A stretch of DNA of 55,788 nt from Thermoleophilia bacterium (GCA_023382435.1 JAHDVS010000013.1:1-55788), one strand, 5' to 3'. Shown: positions 36,680 through 45,058, counted from the first letter of the stretch. Numbers and translations are program-made. Notes: generated from the letters alone by a model not told the origin.

Positions 36680-37926
36680 GCGCTGCCCTCCGCGAGGTCG
36701 AGCGCGTGCTCGAGCGCTGCCAGCTTGTTCAGGCACTCCTGGTGCTCGGCGGTCGGGTCGGAGTCGGCGACGATGCCCGCGCCAGCCTGGAGGCGGGCGA
36801 CCCCGTCCGCGAGCACGATCATTCGGATCCCGATGCAGGTGTCGAACGCGCTGCCGGCGGGGAGCGCGTAGCCGACAGCGCCCGCGTAGGGGCCGCGCCG
36901 GTAGCCCTCGAGCTCGGAGATGATCTGCAGCGCGCGCACTTTCGGCGCTCCCGACACGGTGCCGGCGGGGAAGCAGGCGCGCAGGAGCTCGAAGGGGTTG
37001 ACGCCGGGGGCGAGCTCGCCGGCGATCTCGGAGACGAGATGGGTGACGTGCGAGTAGCGCTCGGCCTGGAGCAGTCGCTCGACGCGAACCGTGCCGGCCT
37101 TGCAGACGCGGGAGAGGTCGTTGCGGCCCAGGTCGACGAGCATCACGTGCTCGGCCCGGTCCTTCTCGGACGCGAGCAGTCTCTCCTCGTCGCCCTCGCC
37201 CGGGCGGGTCGTGCCGGCAATCGGGTTCACGCTGGCGCGCGTTCCCTCGAGCTTGACGAGCGTCTCGGGGGAGGAGCCGACGAGCGAGACGGGGCCGAGC
37301 TCGAGCAGGAACAGGTACGGGGACGGGTTGACGCGCCTGAGCGCCCGGTAGATCGAGACCGCGGACGCCGGCGTCTCGCGCTCGGCGCGCTGGGAGAGGA
37401 CGATCTGGAACGCGTCGCCCGCGCGGATGTACTCCTTGGCGCGGCGGACACCCGCCTCGTAGGCCTCCCGGGTGGGGAAGCGCCGGGTCGTGCCGCGCCG
37501 GCCGCCCGCTGCCGGAGCGGGGTCGGAGAGGGGGCCGGAGAGGCGTTCGGCGATCTCGTCGCGGTCGCCGGCGAGCACTTCGGCGACCCCGAGCAGGTGG
37601 TCGAAGCGAACGAGCGTGTGCGGGACGACGAAGAGGCTCTCCGGCAGTTCGGGACCCTCGTCTGGGAGGGGCACGGTCGGCTCGAGCGTGGCGACGTGGT
37701 CGTAGCCGAGGTAGCCGACGACGGGCGCGCCCCCCTCGACAGCCCGTTCTGCCTCCTCGAATTCGACCAGCCGCGAGCCGGAGCCGAGCAGGCTGTAGCG
37801 GCCGAGCCGCCCCTGCTCGACGGACTCGAGCAGGAAGCTCGGCTCCCCGCCGCGCAGGCGCAGGTACGCGCCGAGCGGCGTGATCAGATCGGCGGAGATC
37901 TCGGCTCTCGTGTGCGTTCGGATCAT
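36676..37926 (-). CDS. trpE: Anthranilate synthase component I
   Basis: A 416-residue chorismate-utilising enzyme that makes anthranilate with TrpG. The C-terminal catalytic motifs GDAFQIVLSQR, GSSPETLVKLEG, NPIAGTTRPGE, DLGRNDL and FPAGTVSGAPKVRALQII are clear. The N-terminal part has LLESVEQGRLGRYSLLG, the region that contains the tryptophan feedback site in relatives (LLES). It is shorter than most TrpE. The ATG at 37926 follows GAAGGAG. Expression is expected to be set by the leader and attenuator just upstream. Confidence 0.94.
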   Translation of the reverse strand: MIRTHTRAEISADLITPLGAYLRLRGGEPSFLLESVEQGRLGRYSLLGSGSRLVEFEEAERAVEGGAPVVGYLGYDHVATLEPTVPLPDEGPELPESLFVVPHTLVRFDHLLGVAEVLAGDRDEIAERLSGPLSDPAPAAGGRRGTTRRFPTREAYEAGVRRAKEYIRAGDAFQIVLSQRAERETPASAVSIYRALRRVNPSPYLFLLELGPVSLVGSSPETLVKLEGTRASVNPIAGTTRPGEGDEERLLASEKDRAEHVMLVDLGRNDLSRVCKAGTVRVERLLQAERYSHVTHLVSEIAGELAPGVNPFELLRACFPAGTVSGAPKVRALQIISELEGYRRGPYAGAVGYALPAGSAFDTCIGIRMIVLADGVARLQAGAGIVADSDPTAEHQECLNKLAALEHALDLAEGSA

Positions 37927-37941
37927 CGTCTCCTTCGGATA

Positions 37942-37970
37942 CAAAAAGACCCTCGGGGTGCGAGGGTCTC
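37942..37970 (-). terminator. trp operon attenuator (intrinsic terminator)
   Basis: On the minus strand AGACCCTCG (37961-37969) pairs perfectly with CGAGGGTCT (37947-37955) around a 5-nt loop and is followed directly by TTTTTG, one of the few U-tract terminators in the window. It sits 16 bp before trpE and 30 bp after the leader-peptide stop. A GCCTG/CAGGC hairpin at the leader stop and a CGAGCG/CGCTCG pairing between the Trp-codon region and the bases before the terminator could supply the alternative structures of classic attenuation (inference). Confidence 0.88.
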
Positions 37971-37999
37971 GAGCGCTTCGGGCTGTCGTGCCTGCCGAC

Positions 38000-38065
38000 T
38001 CAGGCGACGCGCCCGCCACGCTCGCTGCGCCAGGCCCACCACGAGCTGCGGACGGGAGTCGTCAT
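38000..38065 (-). CDS. trpL: trp operon leader peptide with WWAW
   Basis: A 21-codon ORF on the minus strand: ATG at 38065, TGA at 38000-38002. Codons 9, 10 and 12 are TGG, giving W-W-A-W. Three Trp codons in four positions of a tiny ORF in front of trpE, followed by an intrinsic terminator, is the hallmark of ribosome-mediated attenuation: the ribosome stalls at the Trp codons when charged tRNA-Trp is scarce. There is no Shine-Dalgarno; the TACCCT at 38074-38079 lies 8 nt upstream, so the message probably starts at or near the ATG. Confidence 0.88.
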   Translation of the reverse strand: MTTPVRSSWWAWRSERGGRVA

Positions 38066-38073
38066 CGCGAGGA

Positions 38074-38103
38074 AGGGTAGGGCACGGGGGGCGCGGGCGT
38101 CAA
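38074..38103 (-). promoter_or_regulatory. trp operon promoter
   Basis: On the minus strand TTGACG (38098-38103) and TACCCT (38074-38079) are separated by 18 bp, matching a housekeeping-sigma promoter. The predicted +1 falls within a base or two of the leader-peptide ATG at 38065. It is back to back with the vapBC promoter region. Confidence 0.75.
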
Positions 38104-38105
38104 GG

Positions 38106-38127
38106 TGATGGTATGATATAGCCATCA
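38106..38127 (+). promoter_or_regulatory. Inverted repeat TGATGG/CCATCA before the vapBC-like module
   Basis: TGATGG (38106-38111) and CCATCA (38122-38127) flank TATGAT (38112-38117), a good -10. The repeat covers the core promoter and abuts the antitoxin ATG, as expected for an autoregulatory antitoxin/toxin operator. Because the trp -35 ends at 38103, binding here might also affect trp transcription (speculative). Confidence 0.55.
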
Positions 38128-38378
38128 TGATGGCACGCACTCAGATTACGCTCGACCGGGAGCTGCACCGGCGGGCGAGGGCGAGAGCCGCGGACCTCGG
38201 CGTCTCGCTCGCCGAGTACGTCCGCCGGCTGGTCGCTGCTGACCTCGGCGGGACGCGTCAGCCGGTCGGAGTCGAAGCGATCTTCGATCTCGGCGACTCG
38301 GGCGGCAGCGACATCGCCCGCCACAAGGATGAGTACATTGGCGAGGCGTTTGAGGCGGAGTGGCGGGGAGAGCGCTGA
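38127..38378 (+). CDS. Ribbon-helix-helix antitoxin (VapB-like)
   Basis: An 83-residue protein whose start MMARTQITLDRELHRRARARAADLGVSLAEYVRRLVAADL is a classic ribbon-helix-helix domain (described here by its key pattern TQITLD, then SLAEYVRRLV). The C-terminal part, ending EYIGEAFEAEWRGER, is acidic and would contact the toxin. Two adjacent ATGs (38127 and 38130) are possible starts. It overlaps the PIN-domain gene by 19 bp. Confidence 0.82.
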   Translation: MMARTQITLDRELHRRARARAADLGVSLAEYVRRLVAADLGGTRQPVGVEAIFDLGDSGGSDIARHKDEYIGEAFEAEWRGER

Positions 38379-38788
38379 GCCTGTTCGTGGACAGCTCGGT
38401 GTGGTTCGCGGCCGCGGACACGGGGGACGCGGGCGGCGCTCGCGCGAAGGGCCTGCTCTCGGGCGCCGAGAGGCTGGTCACGAGCGACCACGTGCTCGTC
38501 GAGACCTGGATGCTGCTCCGGCGGCGGCTCGGTGGCGAGGCAGCCGAGCGGTTCTGGGATGCGCTCCGTCGCGGTGCCGCCGCGATCGAGCCAGTCACGG
38601 CCACGGATCTCGAGGTCGCGTGGACCATCGGCGCGGCCTTCACGGATCAGGGTTTCTCGATCGTCGATCGCACGAGCTTCGCGGTCATGCAACGCCTCGG
38701 ACTCGACCGCGTCGCGACCTTCGATCACCATTTCGCCGTCTACCGCCACGGCCCGCGGCGAGACCGCGCGTTCACGATCCTGCCGTAG
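38360..38788 (+). CDS. VapC-type PIN-domain toxin
   Basis: A 142-residue PIN ribonuclease candidate. Acidic residues lie in LFVDSSVWFAA, HVLVETWMLL, SIVDRTSFAVM and VATFDHHFAV, in the right order for the four-residue metal site; the T(D/S)H..VET pattern is common in VapC. GTG start inside the antitoxin gene. The stop codon TAG is formed by the first bases of a palindromic repeat copy (38785). Confidence 0.86.
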   Translation: MAGRALSLFVDSSVWFAAADTGDAGGARAKGLLSGAERLVTSDHVLVETWMLLRRRLGGEAAERFWDALRRGAAAIEPVTATDLEVAWTIGAAFTDQGFSIVDRTSFAVMQRLGLDRVATFDHHFAVYRHGPRRDRAFTILP

Positions 38789-38824
38789 GGGCGGATCCGG
38801 ACACGCTCGCGTCCTGACCCGCCC
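38785..38824. repeat. Palindromic repeat copy at the vapC stop
   Basis: GTAGGGGCGGATCCGGAC (38785-38802) and CCTGACCCGCCC (38813-38824) form a diverged copy of the dispersed palindrome with an enlarged centre. Its TAG (38786-38788) ends the PIN-domain gene. Confidence 0.7.
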
Positions 38825-38850
38825 GGGGCGGGGCCCTGTCAGCGCGTTAC

Positions 38851-38892
38851 GTCAAAGATTTGACAAAGTCGTCGGGAATCGCGCGATATGGT
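38851..38892 (+). promoter_or_regulatory. Operator-like palindrome and promoter of two-gene module copy 1
   Basis: GTCAAA-GA-TTTGAC (38851-38864) is a perfect inverted repeat. It is followed by AAAGTCGTCGGGAAT and TATGGT (38887-38892), 6 nt before the ATG. The segment TTGAC(A/G)AA..CGT.GGGAAT recurs before copy 2 at 42074, and in both places a TANNNT hexamer begins exactly 21 bp after the TTGACR hexamer. Confidence 0.6.
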
Positions 38893-38898
38893 GCTAGC

Positions 38899-39210
38899 AT
38901 GGCCAGCGTGGAGACGCTCGAGATCCGCGCCCATGAGGTGCGCCTGCCGGAACGCGCGGTCGAGGCGCTTGCCGGGGGAGGCGCGGTCGTGATCACGCGC
39001 TACGGCCGCCGCCAGCAGGTGCTGTTGAGCGCGGAGCAGTTCTCGCTCGTCGAGCCGCTGCTCGACCTGCTTCGGGAGGGCGCCTCCGTCTCGCCGGAGC
39101 TGCTTCTCACCGCAGCCGACCTCGAGCTCGAGCGTGAGCTCGAGCGCGACGACGTCGCCACCGAGCTCGAGAACGACCAGATAGCGGCGCTGCTCGGCGA
39201 GTCGGGGTAG
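38899..39210 (+). CDS. Phd/YefM-like putative antitoxin, copy 1
   Basis: A 103-residue protein. The first half (EIRAHEVRLPERAVEALAGG, then VVITRYGRRQQVLLSAEQF) has the strand-helix-strand pattern and the V.TRxGR.xxVLLS hairpin of Phd/YefM antitoxins, though the family match is remote. The C-terminal part is strongly acidic (ELERELERDDVATELEND), as in toxin-neutralising tails. It is homologous to the protein at 42116-42421. The ATG at 38899 lies 6 nt after TATGGT. It ends 8 bp before the partner gene. Confidence 0.65.
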   Translation: MASVETLEIRAHEVRLPERAVEALAGGGAVVITRYGRRQQVLLSAEQFSLVEPLLDLLREGASVSPELLLTAADLELERELERDDVATELENDQIAALLGESG

Positions 39211-39218
39211 GGGTAGCC

Positions 39219-39782
39219 GTGCCCGCTCCCGTCGGTGAGCTCCGGCGCGGGCGGATCTTCTACGCGCTGTTTCCCTTTGCAGCCGCGTTCCCGCTCGCCT
39301 TTCGCGACGACTCGGGAGCCGAGCAGACCACGCGGACGGTCGAGGCGTTCGCGGCCGCACGGCGGGGGGCTCCGACGGACGTCGTCGCACGCGGGCGGCT
39401 GCGATCGGCTCTCCTCCTGCACGACGGGACCCGCGGCGAGCACGAGGACGTCGTCTGCCTTCGGATCAGCGGAGTGAGGGCACACCACCGGCGGGATGCC
39501 CGCCAGTGGGAGCGGATCGAGGCGCGCGAGCACCCGGCGTTCTTCCACTTGCCGATCGACCGGGCCCGGTACGGGCTGCCAGGCGAGTCGGTCGTCCGGC
39601 TCGCGTCGATCGGGACGGTGCACAAGAGCGCCCTGCTCGGGCCGAGGCCGGTCGGCGAGCTCACTGCCGGCGAGCTGGAGCTGATCTCGGTTCGGCTGGC
39701 ACGCCTGCTCAGCCTCGATCTGTCCGGGCTCGTCGCCGCGCGGGCGCTCGAGCTCCTGCGGCGCGCCGGGCTCGTGTCGTAG
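39219..39782 (+). CDS. PemK/MazF-like putative toxin, 187 residues, copy 1
   Basis: A 187-residue protein not confidently recognised. ELRRGRIFYALFPFA resembles the first strand of PemK/MazF (RRGeIw...fP), LRSALLLHD followed by DVVCLRIS resembles RPvlvL...dvi..pit, and the end (GESVVRLASIGTVHKSALLG, then GELTAGELELISVRLARLL) resembles the MazF C-terminal strand and helix. It is about 70 residues longer than typical MazF because of an inserted helical segment between strands 1 and 2. The copy at 42431-42994 has identical length and clear homology. Expected role: mRNA interferase-like toxin (inference). GTG start. Confidence 0.6.
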   Translation: MPAPVGELRRGRIFYALFPFAAAFPLAFRDDSGAEQTTRTVEAFAAARRGAPTDVVARGRLRSALLLHDGTRGEHEDVVCLRISGVRAHHRRDARQWERIEAREHPAFFHLPIDRARYGLPGESVVRLASIGTVHKSALLGPRPVGELTAGELELISVRLARLLSLDLSGLVAARALELLRRAGLVS

Positions 39783-39868
39783 TCGGGCGCTGCGGCGGCG
39801 ATCCCGGCGCCGCGGCCGCCGCTTCTCCAAAGAGGTTACGGCGTAATCGCTGTGCTAGGTTGTGGTCG

Positions 39869-40312
39869 ATGGCGCGGCGCGCGACGAAGTCGAAGCCGTT
39901 CAGCATCCGGCTGAGCCAGCAGACGAACCGCTTCGTCGAGGCGGAAGCCCGGCGGACGAAGCGCTCGAAAGGGGCGATCGTCGAGGCGCTGACCGAGGAG
40001 GCGGCGCGGATGCGCCGCTTCCCGGGCATCGGCTTTCGCGACGAGGACGCGAGCCGGCGCGCGTGGGTGGTCGGCACCGGCCTCGACGTCTGGGAGCTGA
40101 TCCAGATGGTGCAGGACTACGACGGCGCGATCGAGCGGTTGCTCGATGACCACGAGAACGTGACGCGGCGCGCGGTCGAGCTCGCCCGAGCGTACTACGC
40201 GAGCTGCCCGGACGAGATCGACGAGAGGATCGCCGACAACCGCCGGCCGCTCTCCGAGCTGCGCGAGCTCTATCCCTTCGTGGAACTCGTCCCGGCCGAC
40301 GCGGGCGGCTAG
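39869..40312 (+). CDS. DUF433-like antitoxin with ribbon-helix-helix N-terminus
   Basis: A 147-residue protein. Residues about 8-50 (KPFSIRLSQQTNRFVEAEAR, SKGAIVEALTEEA) form a ribbon-helix-helix domain. The second half (AWVVGTGLDVWELIQMVQDY, then LTRRAVELARAYYA-like helices) has the pattern of the DUF433 domain, which pairs with DUF5615 toxins in many genomes. TAGGTT (39856-39861) lies 7 nt before the ATG at 39869 (leaderless). It is 3 bp upstream of its partner gene. Confidence 0.72.
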   Translation: MARRATKSKPFSIRLSQQTNRFVEAEARRTKRSKGAIVEALTEEAARMRRFPGIGFRDEDASRRAWVVGTGLDVWELIQMVQDYDGAIERLLDDHENVTRRAVELARAYYASCPDEIDERIADNRRPLSELRELYPFVELVPADAGG

Positions 40313-40315
40313 CGG

Positions 40316-40699
40316 GTGCGCGTCCTGCTCGACGCGCACGTCTCGGGACGACGGATCGGCCGGGCGCTGCTCAGGGCGGGACACAACGTGCTCGCGCTCG
40401 ACAGCGACGATGCGCTCTCGCGCCTGCCCGACGGCGAGGTGCTGGCTCTCGCTGCCAGGGACGGGAGGATCGTGGTGACCTCCAACACCGGTGACTTCGC
40501 CCGCCTGGCCCGGGAGTGGGCGGAGGCAGGACGGAGCCATGCCGGCGTGATCCTCGTCCCCGATCCGCGCGTCGGGCCCGGCCCGGTGCTGGCTCGCCTC
40601 GAGGCGGCCTTCGCCGCGCATCCCGCTCAGACCGACTGGGTCGACCGGGTCGCGTTCCTGGGAGGTTCAGGACCGGGCGGGTCCGGCCCGTGCGTGTAG
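40316..40699 (+). CDS. DUF5615 PIN-like toxin
   Basis: A 127-residue protein of the DUF5615/Mut7-C-like PIN group. VLLDAHVSGRRIGRALLRAGHNV at the N-terminus and DGRIVVTSNTGDFARLA in the middle carry the acidic residues of the PIN-like active site. The last ~12 residues (LGGSGPGGSGPCV) are encoded by the palindromic repeat at 40670-40702, which also supplies the TAG stop, so the tail is a repeat-derived addition. GTG start right after the DUF433-like gene. Confidence 0.76.
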   Translation: MRVLLDAHVSGRRIGRALLRAGHNVLALDSDDALSRLPDGEVLALAARDGRIVVTSNTGDFARLAREWAEAGRSHAGVILVPDPRVGPGPVLARLEAAFAAHPAQTDWVDRVAFLGGSGPGGSGPCV

Positions 40700-40772
40700 G
40701 GGCCACCTCATCAAGCGGACGATCCGCGGCGGCGTCCGGCCCGTGCGCGTAGGGGCGGGACTTGTCCCGCCC
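40670..40772. repeat. Two palindromic repeat copies between the DUF5615 gene and thiolase
   Basis: A copy in reverse orientation (GGACCGGGCGGGTCCGGCCC and following GTGTAGGGGCC, 40670-40702) and a forward copy GTAGGGGCGGGACTTGTCCCGCCC-type (40749-40772). They are about 50 bp apart, again as a pair, like the cluster at 110-226. The TAG at 40697-40699 ends the DUF5615 gene. Confidence 0.75.
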
Positions 40773-40838
40773 TCGGGCTGCCGGGCCCAACGGCCGGGCG
40801 GCGGCCAGGCTGGTCGGGCGGACCGGTAGGCTTGGCCG

Positions 40839-41990
<1,152 letters not shown>

Positions 41991-42041
41991 GCCGGGCGTC
42001 CGTGCGCTGACGCGAGCCCGATGGGCTCACGCACCTCGCCC

Positions 42042-42106
42042 GTCAAGGGCATGTTGACATTCTTTCGGAATTGTTGACGAACACGTGGGGAATATCGTGC
42101 TACTCT
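42042..42106 (+). promoter_or_regulatory. Operator-like TTGAC sites and promoter of two-gene module copy 2
   Basis: GTCAA (42042-42046) and TTGAC (42054-42058) form an inverted repeat with a 7-bp gap; a further TTGAC lies at 42074-42078, 20 bp from the previous one. The segment TTGACGAACACGTGGGGAAT aligns with copy 1. TACTCT (42101-42106) is the candidate -10, and GAGGT abuts the ATG at 42116. Confidence 0.58.
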
Positions 42107-42115
42107 CGACGAGGT

Positions 42116-42421
42116 ATGAAGCTCGTCGAGGTCAGATCGCAGGACGTGCGCTTTCCCGGGCATGCGCTCGAGGCGCTCGGGCGCAACGAGATCGTCGGGG
42201 TCACCCACTACGGGAAACGGCGGTTGGTCTGCCTCAGCGGGGAGGAATTCGCGCTCGTCGAACCGCTGCTGGAGATCCTGCGGGAGGGCCGACCGGTGCC
42301 GTCCGAGTTGCTGATGTCGACCGAGGACATCGCGCTCGAGCGGGCGCTCGCCGAGGATCGAGAGTCGGCTCCGGCGGAGGACGAGCTGATCGAGCGGGCT
42401 CTGGCCGACTCCGTGCGGTAG
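42116..42421 (+). CDS. Phd/YefM-like putative antitoxin, copy 2
   Basis: A 101-residue paralogue of the protein at 38899-39210. Shared features: KLVEVRSQDVRFPGHALEAL, VGVTHYGKRRLVCLSGEEF, the strongly conserved LVEPLLEILREG..VPSELL block, and an acidic tail (AEDRESAPAEDELIERALAD). It is expected to bind the DNA sites upstream with its N-terminus and the partner protein with its tail (inference). It ends 9 bp before the partner. Confidence 0.65.
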   Translation: MKLVEVRSQDVRFPGHALEALGRNEIVGVTHYGKRRLVCLSGEEFALVEPLLEILREGRPVPSELLMSTEDIALERALAEDRESAPAEDELIERALADSVR

Positions 42422-42430
42422 GGCTGCAGC

Positions 42431-42994
42431 GTGCCGATCGACCCGCGGCAGCTACGGCGCGGGCGCATCTGCCTCGCCGTGTTTCCGTTCGCGCCCACGT
42501 TTCCTGTCGAGCTGGCGGACGGTGGCGACGTGCGGGCCGTGGAGGAGTGGGCGAGGCTGCACCGGGGGCGCCCAGTCCGTGTCGTCAGCGAGGCCCGCCT
42601 GCGACCCGTGCTCCTTCTCCACGACCGGACTCGACCCCAGCACGGTGATGTCGTCTGCCTGCGGATCAACACGGTCAAGCCGGCCCTGCGTCGCGACGAG
42701 GACACGTGGAAGAGGATCGCCGCCGGCGACCATCCATCGTTCGTCTATCTGCCCGGAGGCGTCGATCGCTACAGACTCCGTGAGGACTCGGTCATTGCCG
42801 TCTCCTCGATCGGCTCGGTCGCGCGAAACGCGATTCTCGGCACCACCGGCGGCGAGCTCGACCCCGGGGAAATGCAGGCCGTCTCGGAGCGTCTCGCGGC
42901 GCTGATCGAACTCGACCTTGGGCCGAGAGTGGCGACGCTCGCGAGGGAGCTGCTCACCCGTGGTGGCTTGCTCCGGGAGGAGCCGGCTGGCTGA
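42431..42994 (+). CDS. PemK/MazF-like putative toxin, 187 residues, copy 2
   Basis: A 187-residue paralogue of the product of 39219-39782, of the same length. Conserved blocks: QLRRGRICLAVFPFAPTFPV, LRPVLLLHDRTRPQHGDVVC then LRI, WKRI, HPSFVYLP, DSVIAVSSIGSVARNAILG, and GELDPGEMQAVSERLAALIE. RPVLLLHD is closer to the MazF RPVLVL motif than in copy 1. The fold assignment is by pattern only. GTG start. It sits between thiolase and hydroxyacyl-CoA dehydrogenase. Confidence 0.6.
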   Translation: MPIDPRQLRRGRICLAVFPFAPTFPVELADGGDVRAVEEWARLHRGRPVRVVSEARLRPVLLLHDRTRPQHGDVVCLRINTVKPALRRDEDTWKRIAAGDHPSFVYLPGGVDRYRLREDSVIAVSSIGSVARNAILGTTGGELDPGEMQAVSERLAALIELDLGPRVATLARELLTRGGLLREEPAG

Positions 42995-43020
42995 CCCGGG
43001 CGATCGTCTACGCTCCGGAC

Positions 43021-43866
43021 GTGCGCTTCCCGACCGTTCTCGTCGTCGGCGCCGGCCAGATGGGGGCCGGGATCGCCCAGGTCGTCGCTGTCTCGGGCCG
43101 GCGGGTCGTGCTGGTCGACTCCGCGCCGGAGGCGCTCGAGCGCGGGCTCGCCGGGATCCGGGCGAGCCTCGAGAAGCTGGCCGCGAAGGGGGCTCCGCTC
43201 GATCCTGCCGGGGTGCTCGCGCGGATCGAGCCGGCCGGCGAGCTCGGGCCTGCCGACCTGATGATCGAGGCGATCGTCGAGGACGCGGCGGCGAAGGAGG
43301 AGCTGTTCCGGCGTGCCGACGCGGTGCTGCCGGGGGAGGCGATCCTCGCCTCGAACACGTCCTCGATCTCGATCACCGCGCTCGGGGCCGCCACGAGTCG
43401 CCCGGAGCGGGTGATCGGCATGCATTTCTTCAACCCGGTGCCGCTGATGGAGCTCATCGAGGTGATCCGAGGCCTCGAGACCGCCGACGAGGCGGCGACC
43501 GCGATCGTCGAGCTCGCCCGCGAGCTCGGCAAAACCCCGGCCGAGGTGAGGGACTTCCCCGGCTTCGCGGCGAACCGGATCCTGATGCCCCTGATCAACG
43601 AGGCGGCGCACGCGCTCTTGGAGGGTGTTGCCGACGCGGAGTCGATCGACCGGGTCGCCAGGCTCGGCCTCAATCACCCGCTCGGGCCGCTCGCCCTCGC
43701 CGACCTGATCGGCCTCGACACCTGCGTCGCGATCATGGATGTCCTGCACGAGGGCTTCGGTGACCCGAAGTTCGCGCCCTGCCCGCTCCTGCGCCAGCAC
43801 GTCGCGGCCGGACGGCTCGGCCGCAAGACGGGCCGCGGTTTCCACGAATATGCCCCGAGACCGTGA
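43021..43866 (+). CDS. 3-hydroxyacyl-CoA (3-hydroxybutyryl-CoA) dehydrogenase
   Basis: A 281-residue NAD(P)-dependent enzyme reducing acetoacetyl-CoA or oxidising 3-hydroxyacyl-CoA. The Rossmann motif VLVVGAGQMGAGIAQV is at the N-terminus; EAIVEDAAAKEELFRRAD, SNTSSISIT, GMHFFNPVPLMELIE (catalytic His) and FPGFAANRILMPLINEA follow. The GTG at 43021 follows TACGCT (43009-43014) by 6 nt. It overlaps the cobalamin adenosyltransferase gene by 17 bp. It pairs functionally with the thiolase at 40.8 kb. Confidence 0.92.
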   Translation: MRFPTVLVVGAGQMGAGIAQVVAVSGRRVVLVDSAPEALERGLAGIRASLEKLAAKGAPLDPAGVLARIEPAGELGPADLMIEAIVEDAAAKEELFRRADAVLPGEAILASNTSSISITALGAATSRPERVIGMHFFNPVPLMELIEVIRGLETADEAATAIVELARELGKTPAEVRDFPGFAANRILMPLINEAAHALLEGVADAESIDRVARLGLNHPLGPLALADLIGLDTCVAIMDVLHEGFGDPKFAPCPLLRQHVAAGRLGRKTGRGFHEYAPRP

Positions 43867-44434
43867 CGAGCCGGTCAGGCTGACGCGCATCTACACGCGC
43901 GGCGGCGACAGCGGCGAGACGAGCCTCGGCGACGGCGCGCGCGTCCCGAAGACCGATCCGCGCATCGAGGCGTACGGCGCCGTCGACGAGCTCAATTCGA
44001 CTCTCGGCTGGGCGCTCGTCGCGGTGCCACCGGGTGAACTGCGCGAGTGGCTCGAGCTCGTCCAGAACGAGCTCTTCGACCTCGGTGCCGACCTGTCCGT
44101 CCCGCCGGGCGGCGAGCGCGAGCGCCTGCGCGTCTCGCCCGGGCAGGTGGAGCGCCTCGAGCGGTGGTGCGACCGCGCCAACGAGCGGCTCGAGCCGCTC
44201 CGGAGCTTCGTGCTCCCCGGGGGCGGCGAGCTCGCCGCACGCCTTCACGTCGCCCGGGCCGTCTGCCGGCGCGCCGAGCGGCGCGCGGTCGCGCTCGCCC
44301 GGGCGCAGGAGGCGAGCCCACCCGCGCTCGCGTACCTGAACCGGCTCTCCGACCTGCTCTTCATCCTCGCCCGCGTCGCGAATGCCGATGCGGGCCTGCC
44401 CGAGCCGCTCTGGAAGCCGGGGGCGTCGCGCTAG
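43850..44434 (+). CDS. Cob(I)alamin adenosyltransferase, PduO type
   Basis: A 194-residue ATP:corrinoid adenosyltransferase forming the adenosylcobalamin cofactor of acyl-CoA mutases. The N-terminal ATP-binding RIYTRGGDSGETSLGDGARV and EAYGAVDELNSTLG and the C-terminal YLNRLSDLLFILAR are the PduO signature. The ATG at 43850 lies inside the dehydrogenase gene, implying co-translation. MeaB at 8.1 kb needs the same cofactor. Its stop overlaps that of the convergent CAP-domain gene. Confidence 0.93.
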   Translation: MPRDRDEPVRLTRIYTRGGDSGETSLGDGARVPKTDPRIEAYGAVDELNSTLGWALVAVPPGELREWLELVQNELFDLGADLSVPPGGERERLRVSPGQVERLERWCDRANERLEPLRSFVLPGGGELAARLHVARAVCRRAERRAVALARAQEASPPALAYLNRLSDLLFILARVANADAGLPEPLWKPGASR

Positions 44435-44964
44435 GGCGCCCCGAAGTCGGCGACCACGATCGTCACGTCGAGGCCACGGAACGCCCCCGGCGCGCCGGCT
44501 GCGCGCACGGCCGCGAGCCCGATCTCCCGGAAGGCCGACGAGAGCAGGATCGAGCGGTGCGGCGGGCTCGCGAGCCACATCCGCACCGCCTGGGCGGCGG
44601 TCAGCCCCGGAGAGCGCCAGAGCAGGGTCTCCCCGACCGCCGAGCCGGCGTAATAGCGGCGGATCCGGGTCGAGGGCTGCGTGCCGTCCCGGGAGGTGTG
44701 GCTGAAGTAGCCGCCCCTGGCCATCGAGCGAGCGTGTCGGCCGGCGGCCTTTGCGAGCGCCCCCGACGCGCGCAGAGGCTTCAGCCCGTGCCGCCGGCGT
44801 ACCTTGTTGATGCGCGCGACGACGGCCGGCTCGAGCGCGTCAGCGTCAACGACGGCACGAGGCCGCGGCGATCCGGGCCCTGCGACGCCGGGGGCCGCGG
44901 GGAGCGCGAGGGCGGCCGCCGCGAGGAGCGCTGCGAGGAGCGCGGATCTGACGATGGTGGCCAC
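44431..44964 (-). CDS. CAP/SCP-like extracellular domain protein 1
   Basis: A ~177-residue secreted protein. The GTG at 44964 yields a signal peptide ([20 protein letters not shown]). The CAP domain follows: VARINKVRRRHGLKPL, HARSMARGGYFSHTSRDG, GETLLWR, MWLASPPHRSILLSSAFREIG and the terminal VTIVVADFG. Bacterial CAP proteins of this short form are exported and of unclear function. An ATG at 45036 would add 24 residues before the signal. A paralogue lies directly upstream. Confidence 0.85.
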   Translation of the reverse strand: MATIVRSALLAALLAAAALALPAAPGVAGPGSPRPRAVVDADALEPAVVARINKVRRRHGLKPLRASGALAKAAGRHARSMARGGYFSHTSRDGTQPSTRIRRYYAGSAVGETLLWRSPGLTAAQAVRMWLASPPHRSILLSSAFREIGLAAVRAAGAPGAFRGLDVTIVVADFGAP

Positions 44965-45058
44965 GGGGTGAGCGGTTCCTCGAATCGGGTTCACGGGCCG
45001 CTTGAGGGGATTCCCGAGGGCCCGTACACGGAGCATCGTCCGTGATTCGGGGAACCGT

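Noticed and set aside
38866-38886. TTGACA (38860-38865) with TATGGT (38887-38892) as a standard -35/-10 pair
   Set aside because: The 21-bp spacing is too long for a housekeeping promoter; because TTGAC also forms inverted repeats in both module copies, an operator role is preferred.
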